DNA of 39,940 nt from NCBI GenBank assembly GCA_030647265.1, contig JAUSJM010000023.1, positions 1 through 39,940 of the forward strand. Direction: 5' to 3'. A program made the position numbers and the translations under genes. Below the pieces are notes generated by a model. The model ran no database searches. It worked only from the letters and a program-made list of their open reading frames with translations, and was not told where the DNA came from. This stretch comes from a bacterium. Its GTDB lineage: Bacteria; Patescibacteriota; Microgenomatia; Daviesbacterales; UBA10151. Every line of letters begins with the position of its first letter. Positions within the stretch are counted from its first letter, which is position 1. Below are positions 25,842-35,886 of this stretch, in pieces.

Positions 25842-27419
25842 ATGGCTATTGTTGAAACAAGAACAGAAGAAACTACCCCACTCGTGACTGGGCGTGCTTT
25901 AAATTGGGAAGGCGGGTTACCAGGAATTGACTACTCAATATGGTCCCGTGAAGATCTCCTAAGACATGCTATTGAAATAGGCGGGAAGATCAAAAGATTT
26001 CAGGAACAAATTCCCATTGCTGATATATTCATGGAAGATGCAGTCGTCGATACTAAACACGCCAATGATATGGCCAAGTCAATGAAGGGAGAGTGGGGGC
26101 AGCTGTCAGATATCGCTGTCCGAGCTCGCTCCGCTGAAGGAACAGATCAGATTATCTTTGAAATTATTGATGGATTTCATCGCACCCAGGCAAAAAAGGA
26201 CGATGGTGAAGAAACTATCCGGGGAACAGTTGCCTATAACTGTACGGACGGGGAGTTTTGGGACTTACGTATCATCGCCGCAAATTCTGTCAAACAAGTG
26301 CAAATCGCCCGACTGGCTGATTGGGTCAAAAAAGCTTGGGCCCTTACCCCCTGGGCTGCTAAAGGGCTCTCCTCAACCCAAGCTTTTACCTCAACTGCCA
26401 ATAAAAGTAAGGCCTCACGCTTAGAAGGTATCTCTATAAAAGATATACAAGCTGCTCACATCTGGATTGAGGAAAAATGTGGAAAATGGCAGAGAACTCC
26501 TTTTTACATTGGAAGAATTCTCCGGCTAGCGGAAGACGCTGACCCAGAATTAGTCAGAAGAATTAGAACGGCGGAAGGGCTCAAAGATCATAAAGGGAGG
26601 ATTACCCTGGATCGGTTAGCAGCAGTGGCCGCCGTTTTTCCAGTTCAGACTCACCGGGCAGCTCAACTAGCTGTGATGAACTTTGTCGTTGATACTAGAC
26701 TATACGCCGAGGAGATAGCGTGCTTTGCCACCCGAATTGCTTATGTAATTACCCCAGATATGAGTGAGGACGAGATACTTGAGCTCCTTAGAAAAATTCG
26801 ACCCGAGGACCTGACCCAACTTATCAAAGAGGATATTAGGGAAGTAGAGCCAGAAGAAGAGCTAGTAGAGGAAGAAGAGCTGATGGAGCCAGAGGAATTT
26901 GCCCCAAATGGACACGAGTCCGCAACTCTTACTCCACAAGCAGTCCAACCTGCGCCTTCTGTAAGAGAGGAGTTATTACAGATCGATGACGAATCAGAAT
27001 TACCTCCCGCAAATAGCAGCAAGTCTCCAAGTCAATTCAAACCAAGCTCCAGTACCAGTTATAATTTGCCCCCGCCAGCTGCCGAGCAAGAGGCTCTTTA
27101 TAACAAGATGCAAAAGGAAATCTTATCTTTACGGGCAGCGCTCAGAGCAGTCAGAGAAGGTCAAGGTATTGTTGACTTAAGTCTTCTTGTCAGTACCGCC
27201 GCTATCTCTGGCCCAGAAGCACTCCTCTTGCAGAACCTAGAAACAGCTCAGGATCTTGAGGAAGCCTGCCGCAGAACTGGCATTACTCCCTCTAAAGCCC
27301 TCCTGCTCTTTCAAAGCGCGATAAAAAGAAATGCTACTCTCAAACCGGAAGAGGTTAACCTAGTAGAAAATGTCCCCCCGGAAGAGCAATCAGAAGATAA
27401 CTCCACTGATCTGTGGTAA
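25842..27419 (+). CDS. ParB-like N-terminal nuclease-domain protein
   Basis: IPIADIFMEDAVVDTKHANDMAKSM...FEIIDGFHRTQAKK...LRIIAANS matches ParB/Srx-type layout; acidic linker; unknown C-terminus. Confidence 0.65.
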   Translation: MAIVETRTEETTPLVTGRALNWEGGLPGIDYSIWSREDLLRHAIEIGGKIKRFQEQIPIADIFMEDAVVDTKHANDMAKSMKGEWGQLSDIAVRARSAEGTDQIIFEIIDGFHRTQAKKDDGEETIRGTVAYNCTDGEFWDLRIIAANSVKQVQIARLADWVKKAWALTPWAAKGLSSTQAFTSTANKSKASRLEGISIKDIQAAHIWIEEKCGKWQRTPFYIGRILRLAEDADPELVRRIRTAEGLKDHKGRITLDRLAAVAAVFPVQTHRAAQLAVMNFVVDTRLYAEEIACFATRIAYVITPDMSEDEILELLRKIRPEDLTQLIKEDIREVEPEEELVEEEELMEPEEFAPNGHESATLTPQAVQPAPSVREELLQIDDESELPPANSSKSPSQFKPSSSTSYNLPPPAAEQEALYNKMQKEILSLRAALRAVREGQGIVDLSLLVSTAAISGPEALLLQNLETAQDLEEACRRTGITPSKALLLFQSAIKRNATLKPEEVNLVENVPPEEQSEDNSTDLW

Positions 27420-27422
27420 AAG

Positions 27423-28664
27423 TTAATCACCCAAACTAGCTAAACTACCTTGACCAAATTTTCTAAGTTGCCCCATAGCTTCAACCTCACGCTGACGAAC
27501 ACGCTCTCGAGTAATCCGATATTGTGGCAGATGAGCAATCTCTTCTAGGGTTTGTCGTCTACAACCCACTCCGAAGTGGCGAGCCAAAACTTCCCCATCC
27601 TTCACCGAAGACAATGCTTTCCTAACTCCTCTTTTTGTCTCCCTTCTCTCAGCCCACTCTTCCACACTTGGTCCCTGACTTTTAATTAAATCCCCGAACT
27701 CCGTCTCTTCTCCTTCTCCCACCGGAGTTTGAAGCGACATCTCTTCTTGGGAAGCTATTAAAGCTAACCTTACCTTTTCCAGCTTAACATCTAAAAACTC
27801 AGCGACAGCCTCAGGGGAAGCATCTTTTCCTTGGTTTCTTAACTCCTTCTGAGCTTTAATAACGTCACCAATAAAATCTATCACATGTATCGGCAACCGC
27901 ACCGCTCTCGCCTGAACGGCAATTGCCCTATCAACCGACTGCTTTATCCACCAGGTAGCATATGTGGAAAATCGAAAGTCTCTCCTCCAGTCGAATCGTC
28001 GCACTGCGTGCATTAAACCGATATTACCTTCCTGGATTAAATCTAGAAAACTTACTCCTCTATTAACAAACCTGCGGGCTACTGAAACTACCAACCGTAG
28101 ATTAGCTTCAGTCAGTTCGTGCTCAGCCCATGCATCAAGCAATATCCTACCTGTTTCCTCATCCCATTCCTCAACTAAGCGTGCTGCCCAGATACGCTTG
28201 GAAAGACTTTTTTCCTTCTCCCCGGAGATGAGAGGAGTTTGGCCAATTTCTTTTAAGTACAGCGCCACAGCATCTTCACTATCTCCTCCAACAACCTGAA
28301 AAGAAGGTAAAAATCTCCGCCTTTCAAGTTTAAACCAGGCTTTCCAGTCTTCTCTTAGAAGATCACCTGCTTCTTTAATCCTCTGGCGCACCTTTTCCAC
28401 ATCCTTCTCGCCTAAATTAACCGCCGCCAACATATGCTCAGTTGGGGTGTATTTAACAAAACGTTGGATAAGCAGCTGTTGGGACAGAGGAGAAATTTTA
28501 CTCCATGAGTAAGGACGTTCCATACTCCAAGCAACTATGGGATCGCGCCATGTCATTGTTGGCAAAGGAGCTGCTGACACTTCTGGGTCAAAATCTTTAC
28601 CATCAGCTTCCTCATCAAAGCCTACCCCTAATTCTGCGAACTTCTCTGCAGTAGCTTCCAGCAT
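27423..28664 (-). CDS. sigma-70 family RNA polymerase sigma factor (RpoD-like, divergent)
   Basis: [17 protein letters not shown] (1.2), [64 protein letters not shown] (2), [19 protein letters not shown] (4.2). Confidence 0.95.
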   Translation of the reverse strand: MLEATAEKFAELGVGFDEEADGKDFDPEVSAAPLPTMTWRDPIVAWSMERPYSWSKISPLSQQLLIQRFVKYTPTEHMLAAVNLGEKDVEKVRQRIKEAGDLLREDWKAWFKLERRRFLPSFQVVGGDSEDAVALYLKEIGQTPLISGEKEKSLSKRIWAARLVEEWDEETGRILLDAWAEHELTEANLRLVVSVARRFVNRGVSFLDLIQEGNIGLMHAVRRFDWRRDFRFSTYATWWIKQSVDRAIAVQARAVRLPIHVIDFIGDVIKAQKELRNQGKDASPEAVAEFLDVKLEKVRLALIASQEEMSLQTPVGEGEETEFGDLIKSQGPSVEEWAERRETKRGVRKALSSVKDGEVLARHFGVGCRRQTLEEIAHLPQYRITRERVRQREVEAMGQLRKFGQGSLASLGD

Positions 28665-28719
28665 GTTTCTTTCTAATATACAGATTTATTCAAGATTATC
28701 AAGAGGGGTGAAGAAAAAA

Positions 28720-29847
28720 CTACTGGTTAGGAAGTTCCTGGAGAGTAGCAGTAACAGTTCTTTCTTTACCATCTTTCCAAATATTTAGAGTTAGAGTATC
28801 CCCGATCTTTTTACTTTTAATAACCTCGGAGATCTTGGTTTCTGAATCTACCGTTTGTCCATCAATCTTGGTAATAATATCTCCAGCCTCAATCCCTGCT
28901 TTAGAGGCTGCAGAATTATCTACCACACTCTGAATATAGGCCCCCTGGGGTACTTCGTTCATTAAAGCTACATCTTTAGAAATAAAGCGGTACTGGACCC
29001 CTAAGAAGGGCCGGGAAACCGTACCTTTTTGCACAAACTCATCAACGATCTGTTTGACTGAATTAATAGGAATAGCAAAACCGATGCTTTGTGCCCCTTC
29101 CGTGGTGGCCACATTAACCCCGATAACCTGACCGGCAGCGTTTAGAAGAGGCCCACCGGAATTTCCGGGGTTGATGGCAGCATCTGTTTGTACCAAATCA
29201 TCCAAAGATTCGGCCGAGCCGGAGAAGGGATCGCCTGCCACCACCCTCCTGCCCAAACCGGAGACTACTCCCTTGGTAACAGTATTGGTGAACCTGCCTA
29301 AAGCGTTACCGATAGCAATAACTGTCTGCCCGACTTTCAACTTGGAAGAATCCCCCAATTCCAAAGCTTTGAGGTCACTGCTGTCAATCTGCACGATCGC
29401 CAAATCCAACACCGGGTCGCGGTAGATCTTTCTAATCTCATATTTTTTACCGTCTTTGGTCACCACGTTGTAGGTCACCCCGGAATCGGAGACCACGTGT
29501 TTGTTAGTGACGATAATCCCCTTATCGGAGACTACAAAACCGGTGCCGATAGTGCTGCTTTGGCTTTGGGGGGCAGAGAAAGGATTAAAGGGGTTAACTA
29601 CTTTAGCGGTACCACCGATCGCCACCACGGAAGGGGAAGCTTTTTCCGCTACCGAGATGGTAGCAGATTCCTCGTCAACAACCGTTTGAGTCTTTTGCTG
29701 CAGCTTAATCTCAGGTAAACCGTTTCTAAAAGGAATCAGCCCCCTGGATGAAGCCTGATAAAAACCTACTCCTGACAAAGCCCCCAAGATAATAACAATC
29801 AGCAGGGTGGAAAGGTTGGGGGTAAGTCTTGGCAGCTTTGATTCCAT
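28720..29847 (-). CDS. HtrA/DegP-like trypsin-like serine protease with PDZ domain
   Basis: TGFVVSDKGIIVTNKHVV, DLAIVQID, AAINPGNSGGPLLN; start taken at MESKLPRL. Confidence 0.93.
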   Translation of the reverse strand: MESKLPRLTPNLSTLLIVIILGALSGVGFYQASSRGLIPFRNGLPEIKLQQKTQTVVDEESATISVAEKASPSVVAIGGTAKVVNPFNPFSAPQSQSSTIGTGFVVSDKGIIVTNKHVVSDSGVTYNVVTKDGKKYEIRKIYRDPVLDLAIVQIDSSDLKALELGDSSKLKVGQTVIAIGNALGRFTNTVTKGVVSGLGRRVVAGDPFSGSAESLDDLVQTDAAINPGNSGGPLLNAAGQVIGVNVATTEGAQSIGFAIPINSVKQIVDEFVQKGTVSRPFLGVQYRFISKDVALMNEVPQGAYIQSVVDNSAASKAGIEAGDIITKIDGQTVDSETKISEVIKSKKIGDTLTLNIWKDGKERTVTATLQELPNQ

Positions 29848-29860
29848 AAAAGTAATTTTA

Positions 29861-31150
29861 CTATTGATTGTCCAATACTTCCAGGGCTTTTTCCAGCTGA
29901 GGATCAATTTTTGTTTCCTGGCCTGTCCCGTTGACGGTGGAGAGCTCTTTGATCTGTTCCTCAGTCAGTTCTACCTTAACATCAGGAGTTAAACCAACCC
30001 CATGCACCCAGTGGGCATTGGGAGTAAGCCACTTGGCAGTGGTGATGTGTATACCGGTTCCCTGAGGCAGGTCTTCCGTAGTCTGAATAGTTCCCTTACC
30101 GAAAGATTGTTCTCCAATCAAAGTCCCCCGTTTTCTGTCCTGAATAGCCCCAGCCAGGATTTCCGAAGCAGAGGCCGAACCTTTATTTATAAGCACAGCC
30201 AGGGGAAGTTTAAGCATCTTGCCTACTCTCATCACTCCCTGGCTTTGTCTGTTACCCTGGGAATCTTCCTGGAGCACAATATCCCCACCGCTTAAAAACT
30301 CCGAGGCAACGTAGACTGAGTCTTCCAGATATCCTCCCGGGTTATTGCGTTCATCAACGATAACTCCCTGGGGAGCATCGGCTAAAGCTTTACTTACTGC
30401 CTCATCCCATTCCTCTTTAGTCTTCTCTCCAAAACTGGAGAGACGGATGTAAGCAATCTTTTTCCCGGACTTGGTAGTTTTGGCTTCATACTCCACCGTT
30501 TTGACAACAATTGTATCCCTGGTAAGCTGTACCTCGTGAGGTTTAACATCACCGTCACTAAGAAGCGATAGCTTAACCGTTGATCCCTTGGGACCCCTGA
30601 TCTTGACCACCGCTTCTGGTAAAGACAACCCACTACTGTCCTTACCATTAATTTCTAAGATTATATCTCCTGCCCTGACTCCTACTTTTTCTGCCGGAGT
30701 ACCCTTGAGAGGAGCTACCACTACTAATCTTTTGTCTTTGTTATAACCTAATTGGATCCCCACTCCCTCAAAAGCTCCGCCCAGTTGTTCCTTGGTAGTT
30801 TTCTGAGCCTCAGGAGGGAGGAAAACAGTGTAAGGGTCACCAACAGCTGCCACCATCCCGGCAATAGCCCCGTAATAAAGTTTTTGGGGGTCTAAAGCCT
30901 TCTTATCGATATATTTTTGGGAGAGAAGGTCCCAAGTCTGCCAGAAAAGTTTAAAATCAATGTTGGCGTCTTTTTGGGAAGGAGATTGGTTACTGACGGT
31001 TACCTGAGGCTTATAATTTTTCCACTGCAGCACAAAATCACGGTGCCCAAGCTGCCAGCCCAAAGCAAACATTAAAAGGGAGATCACAATCACTCCAGCG
31101 TTAAGCTGGCTCAAAAAGGCAAAAAATCCTCTCTGTGAATTCTCTTTCAT
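29861..31150 (-). CDS. S41 C-terminal processing peptidase (CtpA-like)
   Basis: PDZ plus GSASASEILAGAIQDRKRGTLIGEQSFGKGTIQ. Confidence 0.95.
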   Translation of the reverse strand: MKENSQRGFFAFLSQLNAGVIVISLLMFALGWQLGHRDFVLQWKNYKPQVTVSNQSPSQKDANIDFKLFWQTWDLLSQKYIDKKALDPQKLYYGAIAGMVAAVGDPYTVFLPPEAQKTTKEQLGGAFEGVGIQLGYNKDKRLVVVAPLKGTPAEKVGVRAGDIILEINGKDSSGLSLPEAVVKIRGPKGSTVKLSLLSDGDVKPHEVQLTRDTIVVKTVEYEAKTTKSGKKIAYIRLSSFGEKTKEEWDEAVSKALADAPQGVIVDERNNPGGYLEDSVYVASEFLSGGDIVLQEDSQGNRQSQGVMRVGKMLKLPLAVLINKGSASASEILAGAIQDRKRGTLIGEQSFGKGTIQTTEDLPQGTGIHITTAKWLTPNAHWVHGVGLTPDVKVELTEEQIKELSTVNGTGQETKIDPQLEKALEVLDNQ

Positions 31151-32286
31151 TCTTCTTTTAAGACTTCCAAATTGGTATAAGGCACCCGGAGCTTCCTGTT
31201 AGAGCTTACTACCGTCACCATGACTGTAGAAAGGCCCGAAGGCAGCAAAGTTGCACTTTGGTCAATAGATTCTATCACACCCTGATTGCCCAAAAAAGAG
31301 GCAGAGAGAAGCCTCACTTTTAATCCTACCTGTAAAGTGATTACTTGAAGAGAACCTTCCATCTCCTCATCAGGAAGGGAAATCTTTGTTTCCCTGATTT
31401 TCTTTAGACAATCCGGTTCGGTACTGGGTAAAATCAACCTCCCTCTGGTTCCTTCTAAGATGACAAAGTGTTCGTTGTGTTCCCGTAAGATATCATAAAT
31501 ATCTTCCCCCAGAGGTACCGACCCAAACCCTTCCGTTACTAAAAGTCCTACCCCTACATCGGCCCATTTTTTCATACGGATATTCCAAGCCCCTCCGGAC
31601 ATTGCCAGGTAATCCGGAGCATTAATTCCTCCGGAGATAATCCCGCTTACTCCGACAATCATGGTTTTCTCCAAAGCGTCTAAAAAAACCAACCCTCCTC
31701 CCACCACGATTCTTCCTTGTTGAGACGGTAAAATCTGCTTTGAGCTGACCAACATCTCCCGGGAGGCCAGAATTTCCAGCAAACCCTCCCTGCTTCTTCC
31801 AGAACCTAATACGCCGTGTACTACGGTGCCAAAAGAGCGGATCATTACCAAATTTTTTGCTTCATCTACCCGATCCACAATTCCGTAAACGCCACTCACC
31901 AGTTTGGAAAGCTTCGGTAGCAGCCTTAATTTTAGGTTACCGCTTTTTTTATCATAAACATCAAGCACTCCATCTACCGGGGAGAGGATAATCTTTTGCT
32001 GTGTTCCGAAAAATCCTTTGCGCACCGCCAACAGCTCTCCCTGGTAGATAATTTGTCCTAAGGGACGGGATAACAAAGACTCTGCCTGAGAGGGATTGAC
32101 CCCTAAATCCCCTGCCAGACGGATCGTTCTAAAACCTCCTGAGACCTGACCCTCTGCCAAAACCACTTCGGGAAAAACTTCCTGACCAACACTGACTTTA
32201 ATCTTCCCCCGGGCGTTAACCAGGAAACGCTGAATATGGGTAACACTGTTTTTTTTCACTCTCAGACGGGCATTTGCATAAAACAT
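31147..32286 (-). CDS. hypothetical protein with barrel/KOW-like segments
   Basis: Co-directional, overlaps the ctpA start by 4 bp; Gly-rich repeated beta motifs (SPVDGVLDVY, GVYGIVDRVDEAKNLVMI, VRLLSASFLGNQGVIESI). Confidence 0.75.
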   Translation of the reverse strand: MFYANARLRVKKNSVTHIQRFLVNARGKIKVSVGQEVFPEVVLAEGQVSGGFRTIRLAGDLGVNPSQAESLLSRPLGQIIYQGELLAVRKGFFGTQQKIILSPVDGVLDVYDKKSGNLKLRLLPKLSKLVSGVYGIVDRVDEAKNLVMIRSFGTVVHGVLGSGRSREGLLEILASREMLVSSKQILPSQQGRIVVGGGLVFLDALEKTMIVGVSGIISGGINAPDYLAMSGGAWNIRMKKWADVGVGLLVTEGFGSVPLGEDIYDILREHNEHFVILEGTRGRLILPSTEPDCLKKIRETKISLPDEEMEGSLQVITLQVGLKVRLLSASFLGNQGVIESIDQSATLLPSGLSTVMVTVVSSNRKLRVPYTNLEVLKEE

Positions 32287-32292
32287 AAATAA

Positions 32293-32901
32293 CTAGCCTC
32301 CTCTGGTATCCACTATTAAACCTACTTCTCCACCCGGGACCTCGGCCAGCAAGCTGTTTTTACCGCCCAACTGGGCCACGTTTGATTGAAACCTAAAATC
32401 AACCCTTCTTTGACGGTTAGGAATCAGTAAAACCGTACCGGGCTTGATACTGTATGTCTTATCCTTCATAACAAGATCCACCGTTCCCTGATTTCCCAAA
32501 ACAGTAGGCCGAAGCAGCGTACCCAAGCTTTTATCCCCTAAGTTTTCCGTCCTTAAAACCAAAGTCACAATTCCCTGAGGATGAAAGACCTCAATGTAAG
32601 TTAAAACCAGCTGTTTGAGGCTTAGGAAACGGGGCAGGAACATCTCGTGGATATAGAAGCGGTTTAAGTGTTTATCATAATATCGGGAGGGCGACATGGC
32701 GAGATAAGACTGCAGGATAGCCCAGTCTAAAGTCAACTGGCTCTCATTCTCAGGTATCAGTTGAGGATACAGGATGCGGTTACCTAACTCGTTGGTTAAA
32801 AGTTTGGAATCATCCCTGCGGTTTAGCCTGCCAATAATCTTATCTACAGGAATTACTTCCAGTTCGGGGAAATAGTCAAAAAGTCCGCTCAGGCTGGGCA
32901 T
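32293..32901 (-). CDS. hypothetical protein
   Basis: 202-aa ORF in an operon-like array with the preceding gene. Confidence 0.7.
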   Translation of the reverse strand: MPSLSGLFDYFPELEVIPVDKIIGRLNRRDDSKLLTNELGNRILYPQLIPENESQLTLDWAILQSYLAMSPSRYYDKHLNRFYIHEMFLPRFLSLKQLVLTYIEVFHPQGIVTLVLRTENLGDKSLGTLLRPTVLGNQGTVDLVMKDKTYSIKPGTVLLIPNRQRRVDFRFQSNVAQLGGKNSLLAEVPGGEVGLIVDTRGG

Positions 32902-32925
32902 TAATCTTAGTGTACCATAAAAGGT

Positions 32926-33273
32926 TTAATGCGCCTTGACAGTGAAAGGAAGAAGAGATAAATGCCTGGCTCTTTTAATCTCCCGGCTGATTCTTCTTTG
33001 ATGTTTGGCACAAGCGCCGGAGCGTCCCCGGGGGTAAATCCTACCCCGGTCGGAAAGATATCTTCTCAAAGCAGCTGCATCAAAATAGTGAGGCTCGGCC
33101 TTACTCTGGCAAAAACGGCAAACTTTTTTCCGTCCTCCAGTTTTTCTCTCGGACAAAGCAGCTGACTTTTCATCAACAGTTTCTCCTGAAGGCACAGCCT
33201 TAACTGCCACCTCTTCGGGAGCTTTTTCTTCTGTATCTTTTCCTCTTGGTGTAACTTTTCTGATTACCGGCAT
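32926..33273 (-). CDS. rpsR: 30S ribosomal protein S18
   Basis: VCRFCQSKAEPHYFDAAALRRYLSDRGRIYPRGRSGACAKHQRRISREIKRARHLSLLPF; N-terminal extension. Confidence 0.93.
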   Translation of the reverse strand: MPVIRKVTPRGKDTEEKAPEEVAVKAVPSGETVDEKSAALSERKTGGRKKVCRFCQSKAEPHYFDAAALRRYLSDRGRIYPRGRSGACAKHQRRISREIKRARHLSLLPFTVKAH

Positions 33274-33317
33274 AGAACTAAAGGATTATATAATAAGAGA
33301 AGGATACCAGGCAAGGG

Positions 33318-33866
33318 TTAAAAAGGCAGATCGCTTTCATCAACAGTTTCCGTGGCTGGGGCAGGTTTAGGAGTTTCCTCCTCAGAAGCTTTCTTAGGGG
33401 AACTGCTGCTGGACTTACCAACATCATCAGCTGGAGCAGAGCCTGAGGCAGCCAGGGCAGGGGTTTCACCACCCACATCCGGCAAGCTGTCCAAATCTAT
33501 CCCCTCACTCCTGCTTTCCACCGTACTCTCACCCTTGGGAGTAATTAAAATCATGTCTTCCAATACAATCTCTGCATCCCGCCTCTTTCCACCTTCCTGA
33601 GGTTCCCATTCCCGATACTGCAGTCTTCCGGAGATAAAGACCCGGGAACCCTTCTTTAAAAGTTGCTGGCAAAGTTCCGCCAGTTTGTTCCAAGCTACTA
33701 TTTTATGGAAATCAACCTCTTCTTTTCTCTCACCTTCCACTACATAAGTCCGATTTGTAGCCAAGCCAAATGTAGCTACAGCGGTGCCGGTGGAGGTAAA
33801 ACGAAGTTCGGGGTCGCGCGTCAGGTTTCCAATCAGTTCAACTCTATTCCAAGATCTACTTGCCAT
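33318..33866 (-). CDS. ssb: single-stranded DNA-binding protein
   Basis: NRVELIGNLTRDPELRFTSTGTAVATFGLATNR; C-terminal acidic ESDLPF tip. Confidence 0.97.
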   Translation of the reverse strand: MASRSWNRVELIGNLTRDPELRFTSTGTAVATFGLATNRTYVVEGERKEEVDFHKIVAWNKLAELCQQLLKKGSRVFISGRLQYREWEPQEGGKRRDAEIVLEDMILITPKGESTVESRSEGIDLDSLPDVGGETPALAASGSAPADDVGKSSSSSPKKASEEETPKPAPATETVDESDLPF

Positions 33867-33897
33867 CTCTCTTTTTCCTTTTTCTTAACCCATCACT

Positions 33898-34167
33898 CTA
33901 CACTCTTACTAGAAGGTATCGAATGATATCTTCTTCTATTTTTAGAGCCTTGTCAAGTGGAAGGATATCAGCAGGATCAGCAGAAAAAAGGTAGTGTATA
34001 TAGTAACCTTTAGCTTGTTTTTTTATGGGATAAGCTAAATCTTTCACTCCCCAATCTTCCTCTTTTTCCACTTTACCCATCTTTTTTACCACCGGTTCCA
34101 AAAGCTCCTTGCGGGCTTTTTCATCCAAATCAGATTTTAAAATTATTGTTAAATAATAGCTATTCAC
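33898..34167 (-). CDS. rpsF: 30S ribosomal protein S6
   Basis: NSYYLTIILKSDLDE..DWGVKDLAYPIKKQAKGYYIHYLFSADP; position upstream of ssb-rpsR. Confidence 0.92.
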   Translation of the reverse strand: MNSYYLTIILKSDLDEKARKELLEPVVKKMGKVEKEEDWGVKDLAYPIKKQAKGYYIHYLFSADPADILPLDKALKIEEDIIRYLLVRV

Positions 34168-34207
34168 GGTAAATAATTTTACTAGGTTAGTAGAAGGAAT
34201 TCAATGG

Positions 34208-34495
34208 CTAAAATATCGGTTTTCTCCAGACATCCACTTCGTCTTTGGTTAGCCCTTCGGTTTTAATATATTTTAAGGCTAAGACAGCTTCAATCAAAGC
34301 AATGACAGCTCCCATAACCGCTATTATTATTCCTAATCTTATCCTCTCGGAAAACTCCTCCGCTAACCCCCAACTGGCAATAGTTACCCCGCCCACAATA
34401 AGCACTGTGGGTATAGAAGTAGCTATCATCCACTTAAAAAGCTGACTTCCTCTTTTATTCCCGGAAACATTTTCCAAAGATACCTGTTCTTCCAT
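34208..34495 (-). CDS. small membrane protein, two TM segments
   Basis: 95 aa; two hydrophobic helices. Confidence 0.6.
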   Translation of the reverse strand: MEEQVSLENVSGNKRGSQLFKWMIATSIPTVLIVGGVTIASWGLAEEFSERIRLGIIIAVMGAVIALIEAVLALKYIKTEGLTKDEVDVWRKPIF

Positions 34496-34540
34496 TCTCT
34501 ATTCAGAATACTAAAAAGCCTTACCAACTTTCAACTAGCA

Positions 34541-34593
34541 ATATCTGGCAGGATTAGGAAATATTTGGTAATATTAGGTTATATATGGTAATT
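34541..34593. repeat. 20-bp-period tandem repeat overlapping the fic start codon
   Basis: atatctggcaggattaggaa / atatttggtaatattaggtt / atatatggtaatt. Confidence 0.8.
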
Positions 34594-35580
34594 CCTCCTA
34601 AATACTTCCTAACTCCTAAAATCTCTCAGCTTCTACAGACTATTGAAGCTTGTAAAGAGGTCATCAACTCTGTGGATATTCCCCCAGAAATTGAACAAAA
34701 TATCAGAAGAAAATCTACTTTAAAAAGCTCACTTTTTTCTGCCAGGATTGAGGGAAACACCTTAACTTTAAATGAAGTACAGATGTCTTCTTCCAAAGAT
34801 CAAAAAAGGATGGAAGTTTTTAATATTTTAAAAGCCCTAAATTGGATCAATCAAGAAAAACACCGAGGATTATCTACTAAAGATATCCTCAAACTACATA
34901 GAATAGTTATGGAAGGGTTAGTGGAGAAAATAGATCTGGGCATGTTTAGAATTAATTTAGAAGCAATTTTTAACAGTGCCGGCATTGCTATCTATATTCC
35001 TCCCAAACCTCGGTTAATTCTACCCCTCACAGAGCGTCTGGTTAAATTTGTCAATTCTTCTAAGGAACCATTTATACCTATTAAAGCCTGTCTCTCACAT
35101 TACACCTTTGAAAAGATACATCCATTTTTGGATGGTAATGGACGAGTTGGCAGATTACTGCTACAGATAGTTTTAATAAAAGGAGGTTATGGGATGAAAG
35201 GACTTCTCTCTCTAGAAGAATATTTGGACAACCATCGGAGTGAATATTACCGATCGCTGGAAGCTACAGAAAAGGATCTCACAGATTACCTGGAATTTAT
35301 GTTGGAAGCGATAGCCCAAACAGCTGAAAAAGCCAAAATAGAAATTTTAGAAAAGAAAAAGGTTGATATACAAGATTTACTTTTACCCAGAAGGGCTGAA
35401 ATTTTAAATATAATTCGCGATCATCAAATAGTTAACTTTGATACCATCAGAAGGAGATTCTTAGGCATTAATGAGAGAACCTTAAGATTTGATTTAAAAC
35501 ATTTACTAGATCGGGGATTAATCAACAAACGAGGCACTACTAAAGGGGTCTGGTATGAAATTATAGACTTGAGAAATTGA
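34585..35580 (+). CDS. Fic-family protein (AMPylase-like) with C-terminal winged-helix region
   Basis: HPFLDGNGRVGRLL Fic motif; SARIEGN inhibitory motif; C-terminal wHTH-like FDTIRRRFLGINERTLRFDLKHLLDRGLI. Confidence 0.95.
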   Translation: MVIPPKYFLTPKISQLLQTIEACKEVINSVDIPPEIEQNIRRKSTLKSSLFSARIEGNTLTLNEVQMSSSKDQKRMEVFNILKALNWINQEKHRGLSTKDILKLHRIVMEGLVEKIDLGMFRINLEAIFNSAGIAIYIPPKPRLILPLTERLVKFVNSSKEPFIPIKACLSHYTFEKIHPFLDGNGRVGRLLLQIVLIKGGYGMKGLLSLEEYLDNHRSEYYRSLEATEKDLTDYLEFMLEAIAQTAEKAKIEILEKKKVDIQDLLLPRRAEILNIIRDHQIVNFDTIRRRFLGINERTLRFDLKHLLDRGLINKRGTTKGVWYEIIDLRN

Positions 35581-35584
35581 TACA

Positions 35585-35886
35585 ATGAGGACCCAAAGAA
35601 AGAGATATTTTTTCTATCTTTAATTACTGTTTTTATAATATTTTTTTCTACTATACTACCTAAAATAACTGTCCATAATAAATCTGAACTTATATTGGAG
35701 TGTGGCTGGCCATTGCATTTTATGGTTCAGGATGACAGTTGGAGAGATCCCCCCTATCCTTGGCAATTAAATTGTGGCTTTTATAATCTTGAATCTCCTA
35801 CTATAATATTTTGGCCACAGCTTGTTTTCAACTTTTTAATAATATTCTTATCTTTATATTTTATTCTACTTGTTATTAAGAACTAA
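35585..35886 (+). CDS. small two-TM membrane protein requiring a -1 frameshift (or a 1-nt deletion pseudogene)
   Basis: ATG AGG ACC CAA AGA AAG AGA TAT TTT TTC | shift | CTA TCT TTA ATT...; yields MRTQRKRYFF-LSLITVFIIFFSTILPKITVHNKSELILECGWPLHFM...LVIKN. Confidence 0.5.

Noticed and set aside
28720-29907. Track start of the HtrA-like ORF at 29907
   Set aside because: Overlaps the ctpA end; MESKLPRL at 29847 is a more likely start before the TM anchor.
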